64,000 nt of DNA from Acidobacteriota bacterium (GTDB lineage: Bacteria; Acidobacteriota; Vicinamibacteria; Vicinamibacterales; UBA8438): the NCBI GenBank assembly GCA_009838525.1, contig VXRJ01000035.1:362812-426811 (forward strand), read 5' to 3'. The notes under the pieces are model-generated. The model saw nothing but the letters and a program-made list of their open reading frames with translations, ran no database searches and was not told the origin of the DNA. Position numbers and translations under genes: made by a program. Position 1 is the first letter of the stretch; the number at the start of each line of letters is the position of its first letter. Below are positions 20,164 through 28,371 of the stretch, in pieces.

Positions 20164-21204
20164 ATGCAGGCCGATCTGCGCGAGGCGGTCGATTTCCATC
20201 GCGCGATAGTGGCCGAGGGGGCCAAGGCCCTGGTGGGCTACGAGCGGGAGAAGCTGCTCGCCAACACCGTCCTGCTGTCGGAGATTCCCACCACTTACGA
20301 TCGCGAGGCGGACCGGCAGGTAAATGCCGGCAACCTGCTGCTGCGCGGCGTGCCGGGCGTCGGCAAGACGTTCTTCGGCGTCATCCTCGCCGCCATCAGC
20401 GGCGCGCGGTTCGCGCGATTGCAGGGCCGGGCGGACCTGCAGCCGACCGAGGTTGTCGGTTTCGAGATGATCAACCCGGCGACCGGCCAGTTCATCACGG
20501 AGTTCGGTCCGCTCGCCTCGGCGGAGGTGATCCTGCTTGACGAGATCAACCGGATCCCGCTCAAGTCGCAGAGCGCGTTCCTGGAGGGACTGCAGGACCG
20601 GACGGTGACGGTGGGCAAGACGACGCGACAGTTGCCGTCGTTCAACTTCGCCATCGCGACGATGAACCCGATCGAGCTGGGGCAGGGGACCTTTCCCTTG
20701 TCGGAAGCGGCGACCGACCGGTTCGCGATCATGGTGACGGTCGGCTACCTCCCGCCCGAAGAGGAACAGCGGCTGGTCAACTTCGACTTCAAGAAGGTGG
20801 CGCTCGACGGCCTGATGTCCAAGGATCGGGTGGTGCAGCTTCGCTCCGCCATCACCGGCCAGGTGTTTCTGCATGACGCGCTCGGGAAATACATTCAGCG
20901 CCTGGTCGCCGCGTCGCGTCCCTACGATCCGGAGAACGACTGGCGGCGGCACTCGCCCTCCGAGCTGGTGGAGCGCTACGTCGACCTGGGTGGATCGCCG
21001 CGGGCGACCATCTGCTGGGGACGCCTCGTCAAGGTCTGGGCGCTTCTCGCGGGCGAGCGGGCGGAAGTGCATCCGGAAGACGTCCAGGATCTCGCGAAGT
21101 ACGTTCTGGGACACCGCATCTGGCTGGCGCCCCACGCGGCGGGGCAGGGCGTCTCCGTGGACGCCGTGATCGAGGACATAATCGAGCAGGTGCCGATCCC
21201 ATGA
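20164..21204 (+). CDS. MoxR/MxaR-like AAA+ ATPase
   Basis: A 346-residue AAA+ protein of the MoxR family: Walker A GVPGVGKT (62-69), Walker B VILLDEIN (122-129), sensor 1 in FAIATMNP, arginine-finger region in SEAATDRF. MoxR ATPases are chaperones that work with VWA proteins to mature or insert cofactors into partner enzymes. It is the first gene of a six-gene run in the order MoxR, DUF58, membrane protein, VWA, MxaK-like, VWA, the order of mxaRSACKL of methylotrophs. Its stop overlaps the DUF58 start by 4 bases. No Shine-Dalgarno sequence is evident before the ATG. Confidence 0.9.
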   Translation: MQADLREAVDFHRAIVAEGAKALVGYEREKLLANTVLLSEIPTTYDREADRQVNAGNLLLRGVPGVGKTFFGVILAAISGARFARLQGRADLQPTEVVGFEMINPATGQFITEFGPLASAEVILLDEINRIPLKSQSAFLEGLQDRTVTVGKTTRQLPSFNFAIATMNPIELGQGTFPLSEAATDRFAIMVTVGYLPPEEEQRLVNFDFKKVALDGLMSKDRVVQLRSAITGQVFLHDALGKYIQRLVAASRPYDPENDWRRHSPSELVERYVDLGGSPRATICWGRLVKVWALLAGERAEVHPEDVQDLAKYVLGHRIWLAPHAAGQGVSVDAVIEDIIEQVPIP

Positions 21205-22262
21205 AGGAGATCGTCTCCTCGGCGATCGACGTGCGGGTGGGCGCGCATCCCCACCGCCCGAGCGGGCGCGCGCCGGTGGGAGCCCCGGGTGCTCCCGGCG
21301 GAACCGCGCCCGGGGGCGCCCCCGCCCGGGCGGGAGCCGGCGCATCCGCCGTCGAAGCGGACGACGACGCGCTGGTCAACTGGACCGAGGTGCAGGACAT
21401 CGAACTCGCCATCGTCCGGCGGATGCGCGAGTACATGTCGGGACAGCATCCGAGCGTCTTCCATGGCGACGGATTCGAGTTCGCCGGCCTGCGCGACTGG
21501 GAGCCGGGCGACCGGCTGACGTCGATCGACTGGGCGCAGTCGACCCTCACCAACTTCGCGCCCATCGTCACGCGGGAGTTCGAGCAGCAGAGCACGGCCC
21601 GGCTCGTCATCGTCGCCGACGCGTCCAGCTCGACGCGGTGCGGCGCGGCCGGCGCTCCCATTGCCCGGACCATCGCCCGGACCGTCGGCACGCTGGCCCT
21701 CGCCGGAGCGTTCTTCCAGGATCAGGTGGGATTGATCACCTTCGACCGGTCCTCCCGGCATCTCACGGTGCGGCCCCGGGTCGGCCGGAATCACGCGATC
21801 CACTGCCTCGATGCGTACCAGGCCCTCGTGCACGGCAGCGGCCATGCGGCGGAGCCGCACCGCATCGACGACAGCATCGCCGGCCTGATCCGCCGGACGT
21901 CGCTCGTGCCGGTCGTCTCGGACTTCCTGTTCGACGGCTACGAGGAACTGCTCGACGAGCTGCTCGCCCTGAACGCGACGCATGACGTGTTTGTCGTCCT
22001 GATCGACAGCCGCGACGCGTTCGCGCTCCCGGCGCTGTCGGCCGGCTGGATCGAGGTGGCCGACGTCGAGACGGGCCGGACTCGCCTGGTCTCGGCGGCC
22101 GACCTGGAGCGGATGGGTGATGCGGTGGCGGCGTGGCAGGACGGAGTGGAGCAGCGGGCCGGCGAGCTGGGGCTAGAGGTGCTCCGGGTCGGCCACGACC
22201 CGGAGCGGTTCCATGAGCAGGTGGTCGAGTTCCTGGCGGACCGGCGCCTGAGGAAACGATGA
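21201..22262 (+). CDS. DUF58 protein, MxaS-like
   Basis: A 353-residue DUF58 protein. The core motif is in FAGLRDWEPGDRLTSIDWAQ, followed by a VWA-like fold with the metal-site sequence IVADASSSTR. Residues about 22-48 form an unusual Gly/Pro/Ala-rich linker (GAPGAPGGTAPGGAPARAG) encoded by very G+C-rich DNA, probably disordered. In mxa clusters MxaS is thought to help the MoxR ATPase in Ca2+ insertion into methanol dehydrogenase. ATGA overlaps join it to both neighbours. Confidence 0.88.
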   Translation: MKEIVSSAIDVRVGAHPHRPSGRAPVGAPGAPGGTAPGGAPARAGAGASAVEADDDALVNWTEVQDIELAIVRRMREYMSGQHPSVFHGDGFEFAGLRDWEPGDRLTSIDWAQSTLTNFAPIVTREFEQQSTARLVIVADASSSTRCGAAGAPIARTIARTVGTLALAGAFFQDQVGLITFDRSSRHLTVRPRVGRNHAIHCLDAYQALVHGSGHAAEPHRIDDSIAGLIRRTSLVPVVSDFLFDGYEELLDELLALNATHDVFVVLIDSRDAFALPALSAGWIEVADVETGRTRLVSAADLERMGDAVAAWQDGVEQRAGELGLEVLRVGHDPERFHEQVVEFLADRRLRKR

Positions 22263-23527
22263 CCGGAAGGCGGATTCGTGCAGTGGGCCGGCGCGCGGCC
22301 CCCTGGGTGTTCGCGCTCGGGCTGATCGTCGTGGCGATCGGCGCGCCCGCCGCGCCCGCCCGCGCCCAGCCCGAGGCGGACAGGGTCGAGGTGAACGCGT
22401 TGCAGTGCTGGCGCTGGATCAGCGCGCACGCGGTCCACGTGGGCGAGCGCTTCGACATGCTGCTCACCTGCGCCGTCGTCGAGACCGACGATGCGCGCGC
22501 CGTGCCCGACGACGCATGGCTGGCGCCGGAGACGCTTGCGGTCTCGCCGTTCGAAGTGCTTGAGGGAGAGCGCTATGCCGACCTCGTCCGGGGTTCGCGC
22601 CGCTTCTTCCAGTACCGCTACGCCCTCCGGATCATCGGTGAGGAGTATTTCGGCCTGGACGTTGACCTGCCGTCGCTCGAGGTGCGCTACCGGATCGAAC
22701 GGTCGCTCGACGGAGGGCCGTTCGTCGAGGGGCGCGAACTGGTACACGTGCTGCCGGCCGAGCCAATCCGCGTGCTGTCGCTCGTTCCGGCCACTGCCGC
22801 GGGCATACGCGAGCTGGCGGGGGACACGTTCGGAGACGCGGAGGCGCGGCTCTTCCGGGCCAACGCGGCGTCCATCTTGGCGGCCGCGCTGGCGGCGGCG
22901 GCGCTGCTGGTGCTGCTGGCGGCGCTCCTCCGGGTGCGGGGCTTCCGGCGCGGCGCCGTCGGTGCCGGCACGGTCCGCGTCGCCGACTGGCGGGTTGCGC
23001 GCGCCGTGCTGGCGGAGTTGCGGGGGGTCCGTGCCGCGAGCGAGACGGAGGGATGGACCGACGAGCTCGTGGCGCGTGCGCTCGCCGCGTTCCGGATGGC
23101 GGGCGCCCTCGCCATCGGCCACCCGGTGGCGCAGCGGCCGGCGGATACGCCCGGCGATACCGGCCTTCCGGTCAGCCGGTGGCCGATGCGGCGCGGGGGA
23201 GCGTTCGTCTCGTCGGCCGTCACGCTCTCGCAGGTCACGCGCGCCCTGGACCGGATGCGCCGCGATCGCCCTGGCGACGCGGCAGCGGCGGAAACGATGC
23301 GCGACGCGATGGCGCTGTTCGGTGCGGTGCGCTACGGGCCCGGCGGCCAGTCTGGCGACGACGGGCGCGATAACTCGGATCTCCATGCCGTGCTCGAGCG
23401 CGTGATCGAGCTCGTGCAGCGCCTGTCGTTCAGCGCGTTGCCTCCGGTGCGAGCCGTCGTGCGGTGGCGCGAGGCGTGGGCGAGCCACTGGCCGCGCCGG
23501 CGGACTGCGGCCGCCGCCACCGAATAG
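22259..23527 (+). CDS. Membrane protein in MxaA/BatD position
   Basis: A 422-residue protein. It has an N-terminal signal peptide (VFALGLIVVAIGAPAAPARA), a periplasmic domain of about 175 residues (with HVGERFDMLLTCAVVETD), one transmembrane helix near residues 200-225 (SILAAALAAAALLVLLAALL) and a cytoplasmic tail of about 195 residues. The topology and position match MxaA or BatD, and the HVGERF...L.C segment is like the start of a beta-sandwich domain, but direct similarity to MxaA is not certain by eye. It overlaps the DUF58 gene by 4 bases. Confidence 0.6.
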   Translation: MTGRRIRAVGRRAAPWVFALGLIVVAIGAPAAPARAQPEADRVEVNALQCWRWISAHAVHVGERFDMLLTCAVVETDDARAVPDDAWLAPETLAVSPFEVLEGERYADLVRGSRRFFQYRYALRIIGEEYFGLDVDLPSLEVRYRIERSLDGGPFVEGRELVHVLPAEPIRVLSLVPATAAGIRELAGDTFGDAEARLFRANAASILAAALAAAALLVLLAALLRVRGFRRGAVGAGTVRVADWRVARAVLAELRGVRAASETEGWTDELVARALAAFRMAGALAIGHPVAQRPADTPGDTGLPVSRWPMRRGGAFVSSAVTLSQVTRALDRMRRDRPGDAAAAETMRDAMALFGAVRYGPGGQSGDDGRDNSDLHAVLERVIELVQRLSFSALPPVRAVVRWREAWASHWPRRRTAAAATE

Positions 23528-23536
23528 AGCGGGACG

Positions 23537-24628
23537 ATGCCGACCGAACTCCTGGCGCTGGTTCCCGACACCCTCCGGGCGCTGCCGTCCGCGGCGGCCG
23601 GCACGTTCGCCTGGCTGCGCGCGGAGACCGCGGCTCTCGCGGCCGGGGTGTTGATTCTCCTCGCCGCCGCGGCGCTGGCGCGTCACCTGCTCCGGCCGCG
23701 CGCCCCGGGCAGCGGCAACGTTGTCCTGCCCGCCGTGCTGTCCGGCACCGTGGCGCCCCGGCCGCTGCTCCGCCCGCTCCGTCACGCGCCGTTCGTCCTG
23801 GCCCTCGCCGGGCTCGCGGCGTTCGCGGCCGCGTTCGCGGATCCCCAGGCCACGCTCGCCCGGTCGGAGGAGACGCATCCAGGCCACCGGATCGCCGTGC
23901 TGATCGACGCGTCGCTCAGCATGAACACCGCGTTCGCGACCGAGCGGCTCCAGGCGGGAAACACGTTCCTCGCGAACGTCGCGGCGGCGGAGTACTTCGT
24001 CCAGCGCCGAATGGAGGGTCCGTACCGCGATCTGGTCGCGCTCGTGCAGTTCGGCAACGAGGCGTACATCGTCACGCCGTTCACGAACGACTACCGGAAC
24101 ATCCTGCTGAGCATCAGCCTGATCGGCACCCCGGAGGAGTACCATCGCTTCCCGGATCACGGCACCCTCGTCATGAACGCGATCAACCGGGGCGTGCAAC
24201 TGTTCCGGACGTTCGACTACCTCGGCGCCGCCGGCAACCTGATGGTCATCTTCAGCGACGGGCAGGACACGCATGCGCGGTTCGAGGACGTCACGCTCGA
24301 CGATATCGTGCGCGAAGCGGCGGAGAACGAGATTCCCGTTTATTTCATCCGGACCGCCTACGCCCAGCAGCTGGGCGACATCGTCTCCGATCAGCAGTGG
24401 AAGCTGGCGGTGGAGCGGACCGGCGGGCGGTTCTTTCCGGCGGAGAACGAGTCCGCGATCCTGGCCGCGATCGAGGAGATCGACCGGCTCGCGGAGGGTC
24501 AGATCCGCGTGCGCCGCTACGAGGCGAGCGAGCCGCGGTTCGCACCGTTCGCGCTGGCCGCCGTGTTCTGCTGGATCGGTGCGGCCGGGCTGACGCTCGG
24601 CATGCGGCCGCTCCGGAAGTTCCCGTGA
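23537..24628 (+). CDS. VWA-domain membrane protein, MxaC-like
   Basis: A 363-residue protein. It has one or two N-terminal helices (LAAGVLILLAAAALARHLL, APFVLALAGLAAFAAAFA), a VWA domain with the MIDAS motif DASLSMN at about residue 125 and VIFSDGQDTHARF, and a C-terminal helix (FALAAVFCWIGAAGLTLGM). MIDAS residues Asp-x-Ser-x-Ser are intact, so it should bind a divalent metal. The family partners with MoxR ATPases. In the operon it holds the mxaC position, between the MxaA-like and MxaK-like genes. Confidence 0.85.
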   Translation: MPTELLALVPDTLRALPSAAAGTFAWLRAETAALAAGVLILLAAAALARHLLRPRAPGSGNVVLPAVLSGTVAPRPLLRPLRHAPFVLALAGLAAFAAAFADPQATLARSEETHPGHRIAVLIDASLSMNTAFATERLQAGNTFLANVAAAEYFVQRRMEGPYRDLVALVQFGNEAYIVTPFTNDYRNILLSISLIGTPEEYHRFPDHGTLVMNAINRGVQLFRTFDYLGAAGNLMVIFSDGQDTHARFEDVTLDDIVREAAENEIPVYFIRTAYAQQLGDIVSDQQWKLAVERTGGRFFPAENESAILAAIEEIDRLAEGQIRVRRYEASEPRFAPFALAAVFCWIGAAGLTLGMRPLRKFP

Positions 24629-24689
24629 CGAGAAGCAGCCACCCGGGGCCGCACGGAGTGAAGGAAGCGGTACGAACGGAGGAAGCGCG

Positions 24690-25388
24690 ATGAGAACCGG
24701 CATGTCCTACGTGCTGACGGCGCTGCTGCTGGCGGCGCTGGCCGCCGTCGCGTACGGCGCGAGCCGCGTGGAGCGGGGCGTGGCGCGGGCCCAGCAGCGA
24801 ATGGCGACCCTCGACCTCCAGGCGCCGGCCTCCGCCTACGCCGACCTGCTCGATGATCTGAACGCCGCCGGACCGCTGGCTGGCCTGTTCGGCGCGGCCC
24901 GGGCGGACCTGGAGACGCGCCGCGCTGCCGTCCGCTACTGGCAGGGGGACTATTCGGGCCTTCTGGAAGACTACGCCGGCGGGAACTCGGGCGCGGCGGG
25001 CGCCAACCTGGCGCTCCAGTTCATCGTGGCGAACGCCGCGACGCGCGCCGTCCTCGACACGATCGAGCCGGACTCGGCCGACCGCGACGCGACGCTCGGC
25101 GCCCTCGACGGAGCCATCGACGTCTACCTGGGCGTGCTGCAGCAGAGCCCGGACCACCGGGACGCCGCCTACAACTACGAGTACCTGCTCCGGCTGCGCG
25201 CCGACCTCGCGTCGGGAGCGGAGATCCCGATGACGCCGAACAACCCGCATGGCCGGGAAGGGGAGGCGCCGGAAGATACGGAGATGGAGGAGATCCAGAT
25301 CTACGTCCCGGTGCAGCAGGACGTCGACCCGGAGATAGACGAATCGCCGACCCTCGGCGCGGGCCAGCGGATCCGCCGGCGCGGGTAG
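24690..25388 (+). CDS. MxaK-like protein
   Basis: A 232-residue protein with one N-terminal membrane helix (YVLTALLLAALAAVAYGASR), an all-helical domain with TPR-like character (AAVRYWQGDYSGLLEDYAG; AIDVYLGVLQQSPDHRDAAY) and an acidic C-terminal tail. The segment DAAYNYEYLLRLRADLASG resembles my recollection of a conserved patch in MxaK. Position between two VWA genes matches mxaK. GGAGGAAGCGCG precedes the ATG. MxaK has no known biochemical role. Confidence 0.6.
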   Translation: MRTGMSYVLTALLLAALAAVAYGASRVERGVARAQQRMATLDLQAPASAYADLLDDLNAAGPLAGLFGAARADLETRRAAVRYWQGDYSGLLEDYAGGNSGAAGANLALQFIVANAATRAVLDTIEPDSADRDATLGALDGAIDVYLGVLQQSPDHRDAAYNYEYLLRLRADLASGAEIPMTPNNPHGREGEAPEDTEMEEIQIYVPVQQDVDPEIDESPTLGAGQRIRRRG

Positions 25389-25449
25389 GCGCAACTGGGA
25401 GCGGAGTGGGGAGGCCAGGGGGCCGAAGCCCGGGAGCGAGCCGCGAGCG

Positions 25450-26526
25450 ATGCAGGAACTGGAGTTCGGTCAGCCCGCGTTCCTCTGGCTGCTGATTGCC
25501 CCGGCCGTGCTGGCCCTGCTCTGGGTGCGCCTCTTCCTGCGGCGCCGCCGCGACATCCGGCGGATGCGCGAGGGGCGCGCCCTGCCGGTGGTGGAACGCC
25601 ATGCGGCGGGGCGCGGCCTCTGGTTCTGGCTGGCCCTCGTCGGCGCCTCGGCCTGCGTCATCGCGGCGCTCGCCCGGCCCCAGGCGCTCGTCGCCGTGAC
25701 CGAGAGCGCGGGCGTCGACTTCGTCGTCCTGCTGGACGGCTCCACGTCGATGCGGGTCACCGACGTGGCGCCCGACCGGTGGCAAAGGTCGGTCACCTGG
25801 CTCCGCACCTTTGCGGAAGTCCTGGGATGGCGCCAGGAGCGGGTGGCGCTGGCCCTCTTCGCCCACCGTGCGGCGCCCCAGGTCCGGCTCACGTCGGATC
25901 CCAACGCACTCTTCTTCTTCCTCGATCACCTCTCGGACGAGCCGCCGTTTCGGTTGCGCGACGACACCAGTTGGGATACCAACATCGAGGACGGCATCGC
26001 CTGGGCCGTCAAGATGATCGACAAGGACGAGGAGCTGTACGGCACGCGGCTCGGTGCGCGCGCCCTGGTGGTGCTTTCCGACGGGCAGTCGTGGACCGGG
26101 GAAGTGGAACGCGCCATCCGGGTGGCGCAGGAGCGGAACATCCGGATCTTCGTGATCGGCGTGGGGACCGACGCGGGCGGGTTCATTCCGCAACTGCCGG
26201 CCGGACGCTACGAGGAGCCGGAGCCGCCGATCCACTCGGTCCTGGACCGGCAGTCCCTCCGCGCGATCGCGCAGGCCGGGGGTGGCGCCTACTTCGAACT
26301 CGGTTCCGAGGCGGACCACGTCGTGGCGCTCCGGATCATCCGTGACGTCCAGCGATCGGCGAGCGGCTCGCTGGAGCGGCGCGAGGCGTTTACCGACCTC
26401 TACTGGCCGTTCCTTCTGGCCGCTGCCCTCCTCTTCGGCGCCGGCGCCCTGCTCGTCACGGACCGAATCCAGCTCTGGTGGCAGCTCGCCGCCGCCGGTC
26501 TTCTGCTGCTGGCGCTCGTGCCCTGA
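25450..26526 (+). CDS. VWA-domain membrane protein, MxaL/BatB-like
   Basis: A 358-residue protein with two N-terminal helices (FLWLLIAPAVLALLWVRLFL, LWFWLALVGASACVIAAL), a VWA domain with intact MIDAS (LLDGSTSMRVTD) and VVLSDGQSWTG, and two C-terminal helices (FLLAAALLFGAGALLVTDRI, LAAAGLLLLALVP). It is the last gene of the MoxR operon and occupies the mxaL position. A palindrome cluster follows in the convergent gap. Confidence 0.85.
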   Translation: MQELEFGQPAFLWLLIAPAVLALLWVRLFLRRRRDIRRMREGRALPVVERHAAGRGLWFWLALVGASACVIAALARPQALVAVTESAGVDFVVLLDGSTSMRVTDVAPDRWQRSVTWLRTFAEVLGWRQERVALALFAHRAAPQVRLTSDPNALFFFLDHLSDEPPFRLRDDTSWDTNIEDGIAWAVKMIDKDEELYGTRLGARALVVLSDGQSWTGEVERAIRVAQERNIRIFVIGVGTDAGGFIPQLPAGRYEEPEPPIHSVLDRQSLRAIAQAGGGAYFELGSEADHVVALRIIRDVQRSASGSLERREAFTDLYWPFLLAAALLFGAGALLVTDRIQLWWQLAAAGLLLLALVP

Positions 26527-26530
26527 CGGA

Positions 26531-26631
26531 GCGCCGGCCTGGCGCACCCCGCCGGGTTCGTCGGTTCGGCGCGCCGGCCTGGTTGCACCCGACTTGGCGT
26601 GTCGGCCTGGTGCGCCGGCCTCCAGGCCGGC
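26531..26631. repeat. REP-like palindrome with degenerate half copies between convergent genes
   Basis: One full GCCGGCCTCCAGGCCGGC at 26614-26631. Shorter pieces with GCGCCGGCCTGG start at 26531 and 26571, and a related piece lies at 26602. The cluster fills most of the gap between the VWA gene and the APH fusion gene. Confidence 0.8.
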
Positions 26632-26649
26632 ACACGCGCGACCCTGCGC

Positions 26650-28221
26650 CTACCGCAACGCGCTCCGCGCCGCTGCCGCCACCGCGTCCACCCCACCCGA
26701 CGCGTCGAGCCGGACCCACGACGCCGGTCGCGCGACCCGTTGCGCCTGCCGGGCCGCTACGTCCGCCGTCGCTTCCGACGCATCGCGGCGACGCCCGGCG
26801 AGGCGGCGCGCGAGCGTCTCGAGCGGCGCGTCGAGCCAGAGGCCGGTGAATGGCACACCCGCGTCCCGCGCGACCGCCTCGATCGCGCCGCTCGTTTTCG
26901 GATCGGGCCAGACCGCGTCGACGATCACGCCATGCCCGGCGTCGATGATCGCGCGGGCCCGGTCGAGCAGCGTGGCGTACACGCGCTGGTTGGCCTCTGT
27001 CGTATAGCCTTCCGGGCCGAGAGGACGCTCGGGCGGAACGCCGAACAGGCGCTTTCGCTCGATGTCGCTCCGAAGGACGACGGCACCCGGTGCGGGCCCG
27101 ACCCCGGGAGCGAGACGCCGCGCGAGCGTTGTCTTGCCGCTGCCGGAGATGCCGCCAATCGCCAAAACCCGCGGGGCGCCCGGTTCCATCACCGAAAGCG
27201 CCAGCTCGAGGTACGACCGTGCAGCGTCCCGCAACCCCGCGGCGTTTGCGGAGTCCGTCTGGAGCGTCGCCGCCGTAGCGCAGATCTTTGCCCGCACGGC
27301 GGCGCGCACCGACAGGAAGAGCGGCAGCAGCGTGATGCCGTCGATGTCGCCGGTCCGGTCGAGGTAGCGGTTCAGCACGGCGTTCGCATGCGCGCCGAGG
27401 CCGCGGTCAAGGAGGTCCATCACCAGGAACGCGCCGTCGTACCAGGTGTCGATGCAGGAAAACGCGTCGTCGAACTCGATGCAGTCGAAGATGGTCGTCT
27501 CGCCGTCGACGAGGCAGATGTTGCGCAGATGCAGGTCCCCGTGGCAGTGGCGGACAAAGCCATCGGCGCGTCGGGCGTCGAGCCGGGCTCCCAACCGATC
27601 CAGCAGCGTGAGGCTCGACTCCGCCAGCCGCGTGCATGCCGCGCCGTCGAGAGCGCCGGCGCCGTAAGCCGCCAGGCCGTCGCGATTGCCTTCGATCACG
27701 CGGCGCATTGCCCCTGCGCCCCCGTGATCCCGCCGTGGCGTGGCCGTCTCGTGCAACCGGGCCATGGCATCGGCCAGGGGCGCCATCAAGGCCAGATCGA
27801 GCGCGCCGCGTTCGGCCAGCCGGTCGAACTGGGTCGCCGGATCGAACTGGCGCATCTCAAGCAGGTAGTCGACGGCGCGGCCCGTGCCGCTGTCGATCCG
27901 GTATGCGCCGTCGGGCGTCTGGCGCACGGCGCGCACGGCGCGGTAGATGGACGGGGCGGTCCGCCGGTTCAGGCGCAGCTCTTCCAGCAGGTAGTGCCGG
28001 CGCCGCGCCGGGGTGGAGTAGTCGAAATAGTCGTACCGGACGGCCCGCTTCAGCTTCCAGGCGCGCTGTCCGGCCAGAAAGACGACCGAGGCGTGGGTCT
28101 CGACCCGTTCGACCGCTTTGCGGGCGTCGAGCCCGTGCGCGGCAGGGGATGAGAGCCAGGCGATCAGGGGGCGCTGGGACTCTGGGCCGTTATCCGGTTT
28201 CGTATTAATTATTTGGGCCAT
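26650..28221 (-). CDS. Fusion of aminoglycoside-phosphotransferase-like kinase and AAA_33 P-loop kinase
   Basis: A 523-residue two-domain protein. Residues about 1-330 are APH-like with the catalytic loop HCHGDLHLRNICL and the Mg2+ site TIFDCIEFDD. Residues about 345-523 form a P-loop kinase domain with Walker A GGISGSGKTTLARRL and a downstream GVIVDAVWPDP. This arrangement is a known family with unknown substrate; real aminoglycoside resistance is not implied. The start ATG 28221 is in AT-rich DNA with a TATAAA directly before it and no clear ribosome binding site. Confidence 0.85.
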   Translation of the reverse strand: MAQIINTKPDNGPESQRPLIAWLSSPAAHGLDARKAVERVETHASVVFLAGQRAWKLKRAVRYDYFDYSTPARRRHYLLEELRLNRRTAPSIYRAVRAVRQTPDGAYRIDSGTGRAVDYLLEMRQFDPATQFDRLAERGALDLALMAPLADAMARLHETATPRRDHGGAGAMRRVIEGNRDGLAAYGAGALDGAACTRLAESSLTLLDRLGARLDARRADGFVRHCHGDLHLRNICLVDGETTIFDCIEFDDAFSCIDTWYDGAFLVMDLLDRGLGAHANAVLNRYLDRTGDIDGITLLPLFLSVRAAVRAKICATAATLQTDSANAAGLRDAARSYLELALSVMEPGAPRVLAIGGISGSGKTTLARRLAPGVGPAPGAVVLRSDIERKRLFGVPPERPLGPEGYTTEANQRVYATLLDRARAIIDAGHGVIVDAVWPDPKTSGAIEAVARDAGVPFTGLWLDAPLETLARRLAGRRRDASEATADVAARQAQRVARPASWVRLDASGGVDAVAAAARSALR

Positions 28222-28371
28222 TTATATCAATAAGGCCTTTGACGCCACCCGCTTCATATTAAGTGCACGTGGTAGTTAGTTTAATACTATTGGTCTATTG
28301 ACTGAAATACTCGCCGGGTGTAGAAGTCGGGCGATTGGCGGTTACTCGTCAGGCAAAAGAGGAGGTCTGCC
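28222..28371. other. AT-rich divergent intergenic region
   Basis: The 150 bases between two divergent genes are far poorer in G+C than the surroundings: by hand count bases 28201-28260 are 23 of 60 G or C. It holds several TA-rich boxes and the palindrome GTGCAC at 28264-28269, and probably carries promoters for both directions. Confidence 0.6.
28298..28326 (+). promoter_or_regulatory. Candidate sigma-70 promoter for the secreted-protein cluster
   Basis: TTGACT (28298-28303) and TAGAAG (28321-28326) are separated by 17 bases, 45 bases upstream of the ATG at 28372. The -35 match is 5 of 6 and the -10 match 4 of 6. Confidence 0.4.

Noticed and set aside
21938..24703. A 921-codon open frame on the minus strand opposite the MoxR operon
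   Set aside because: Arg/Pro/Gly-rich low-complexity translation without domains, opposite three well-supported genes.
26650..28221. Aminoglycoside resistance gene
   Set aside because: The APH-like domain is fused to a P-loop kinase in a known family without resistance function, so a resistance claim is not supported.
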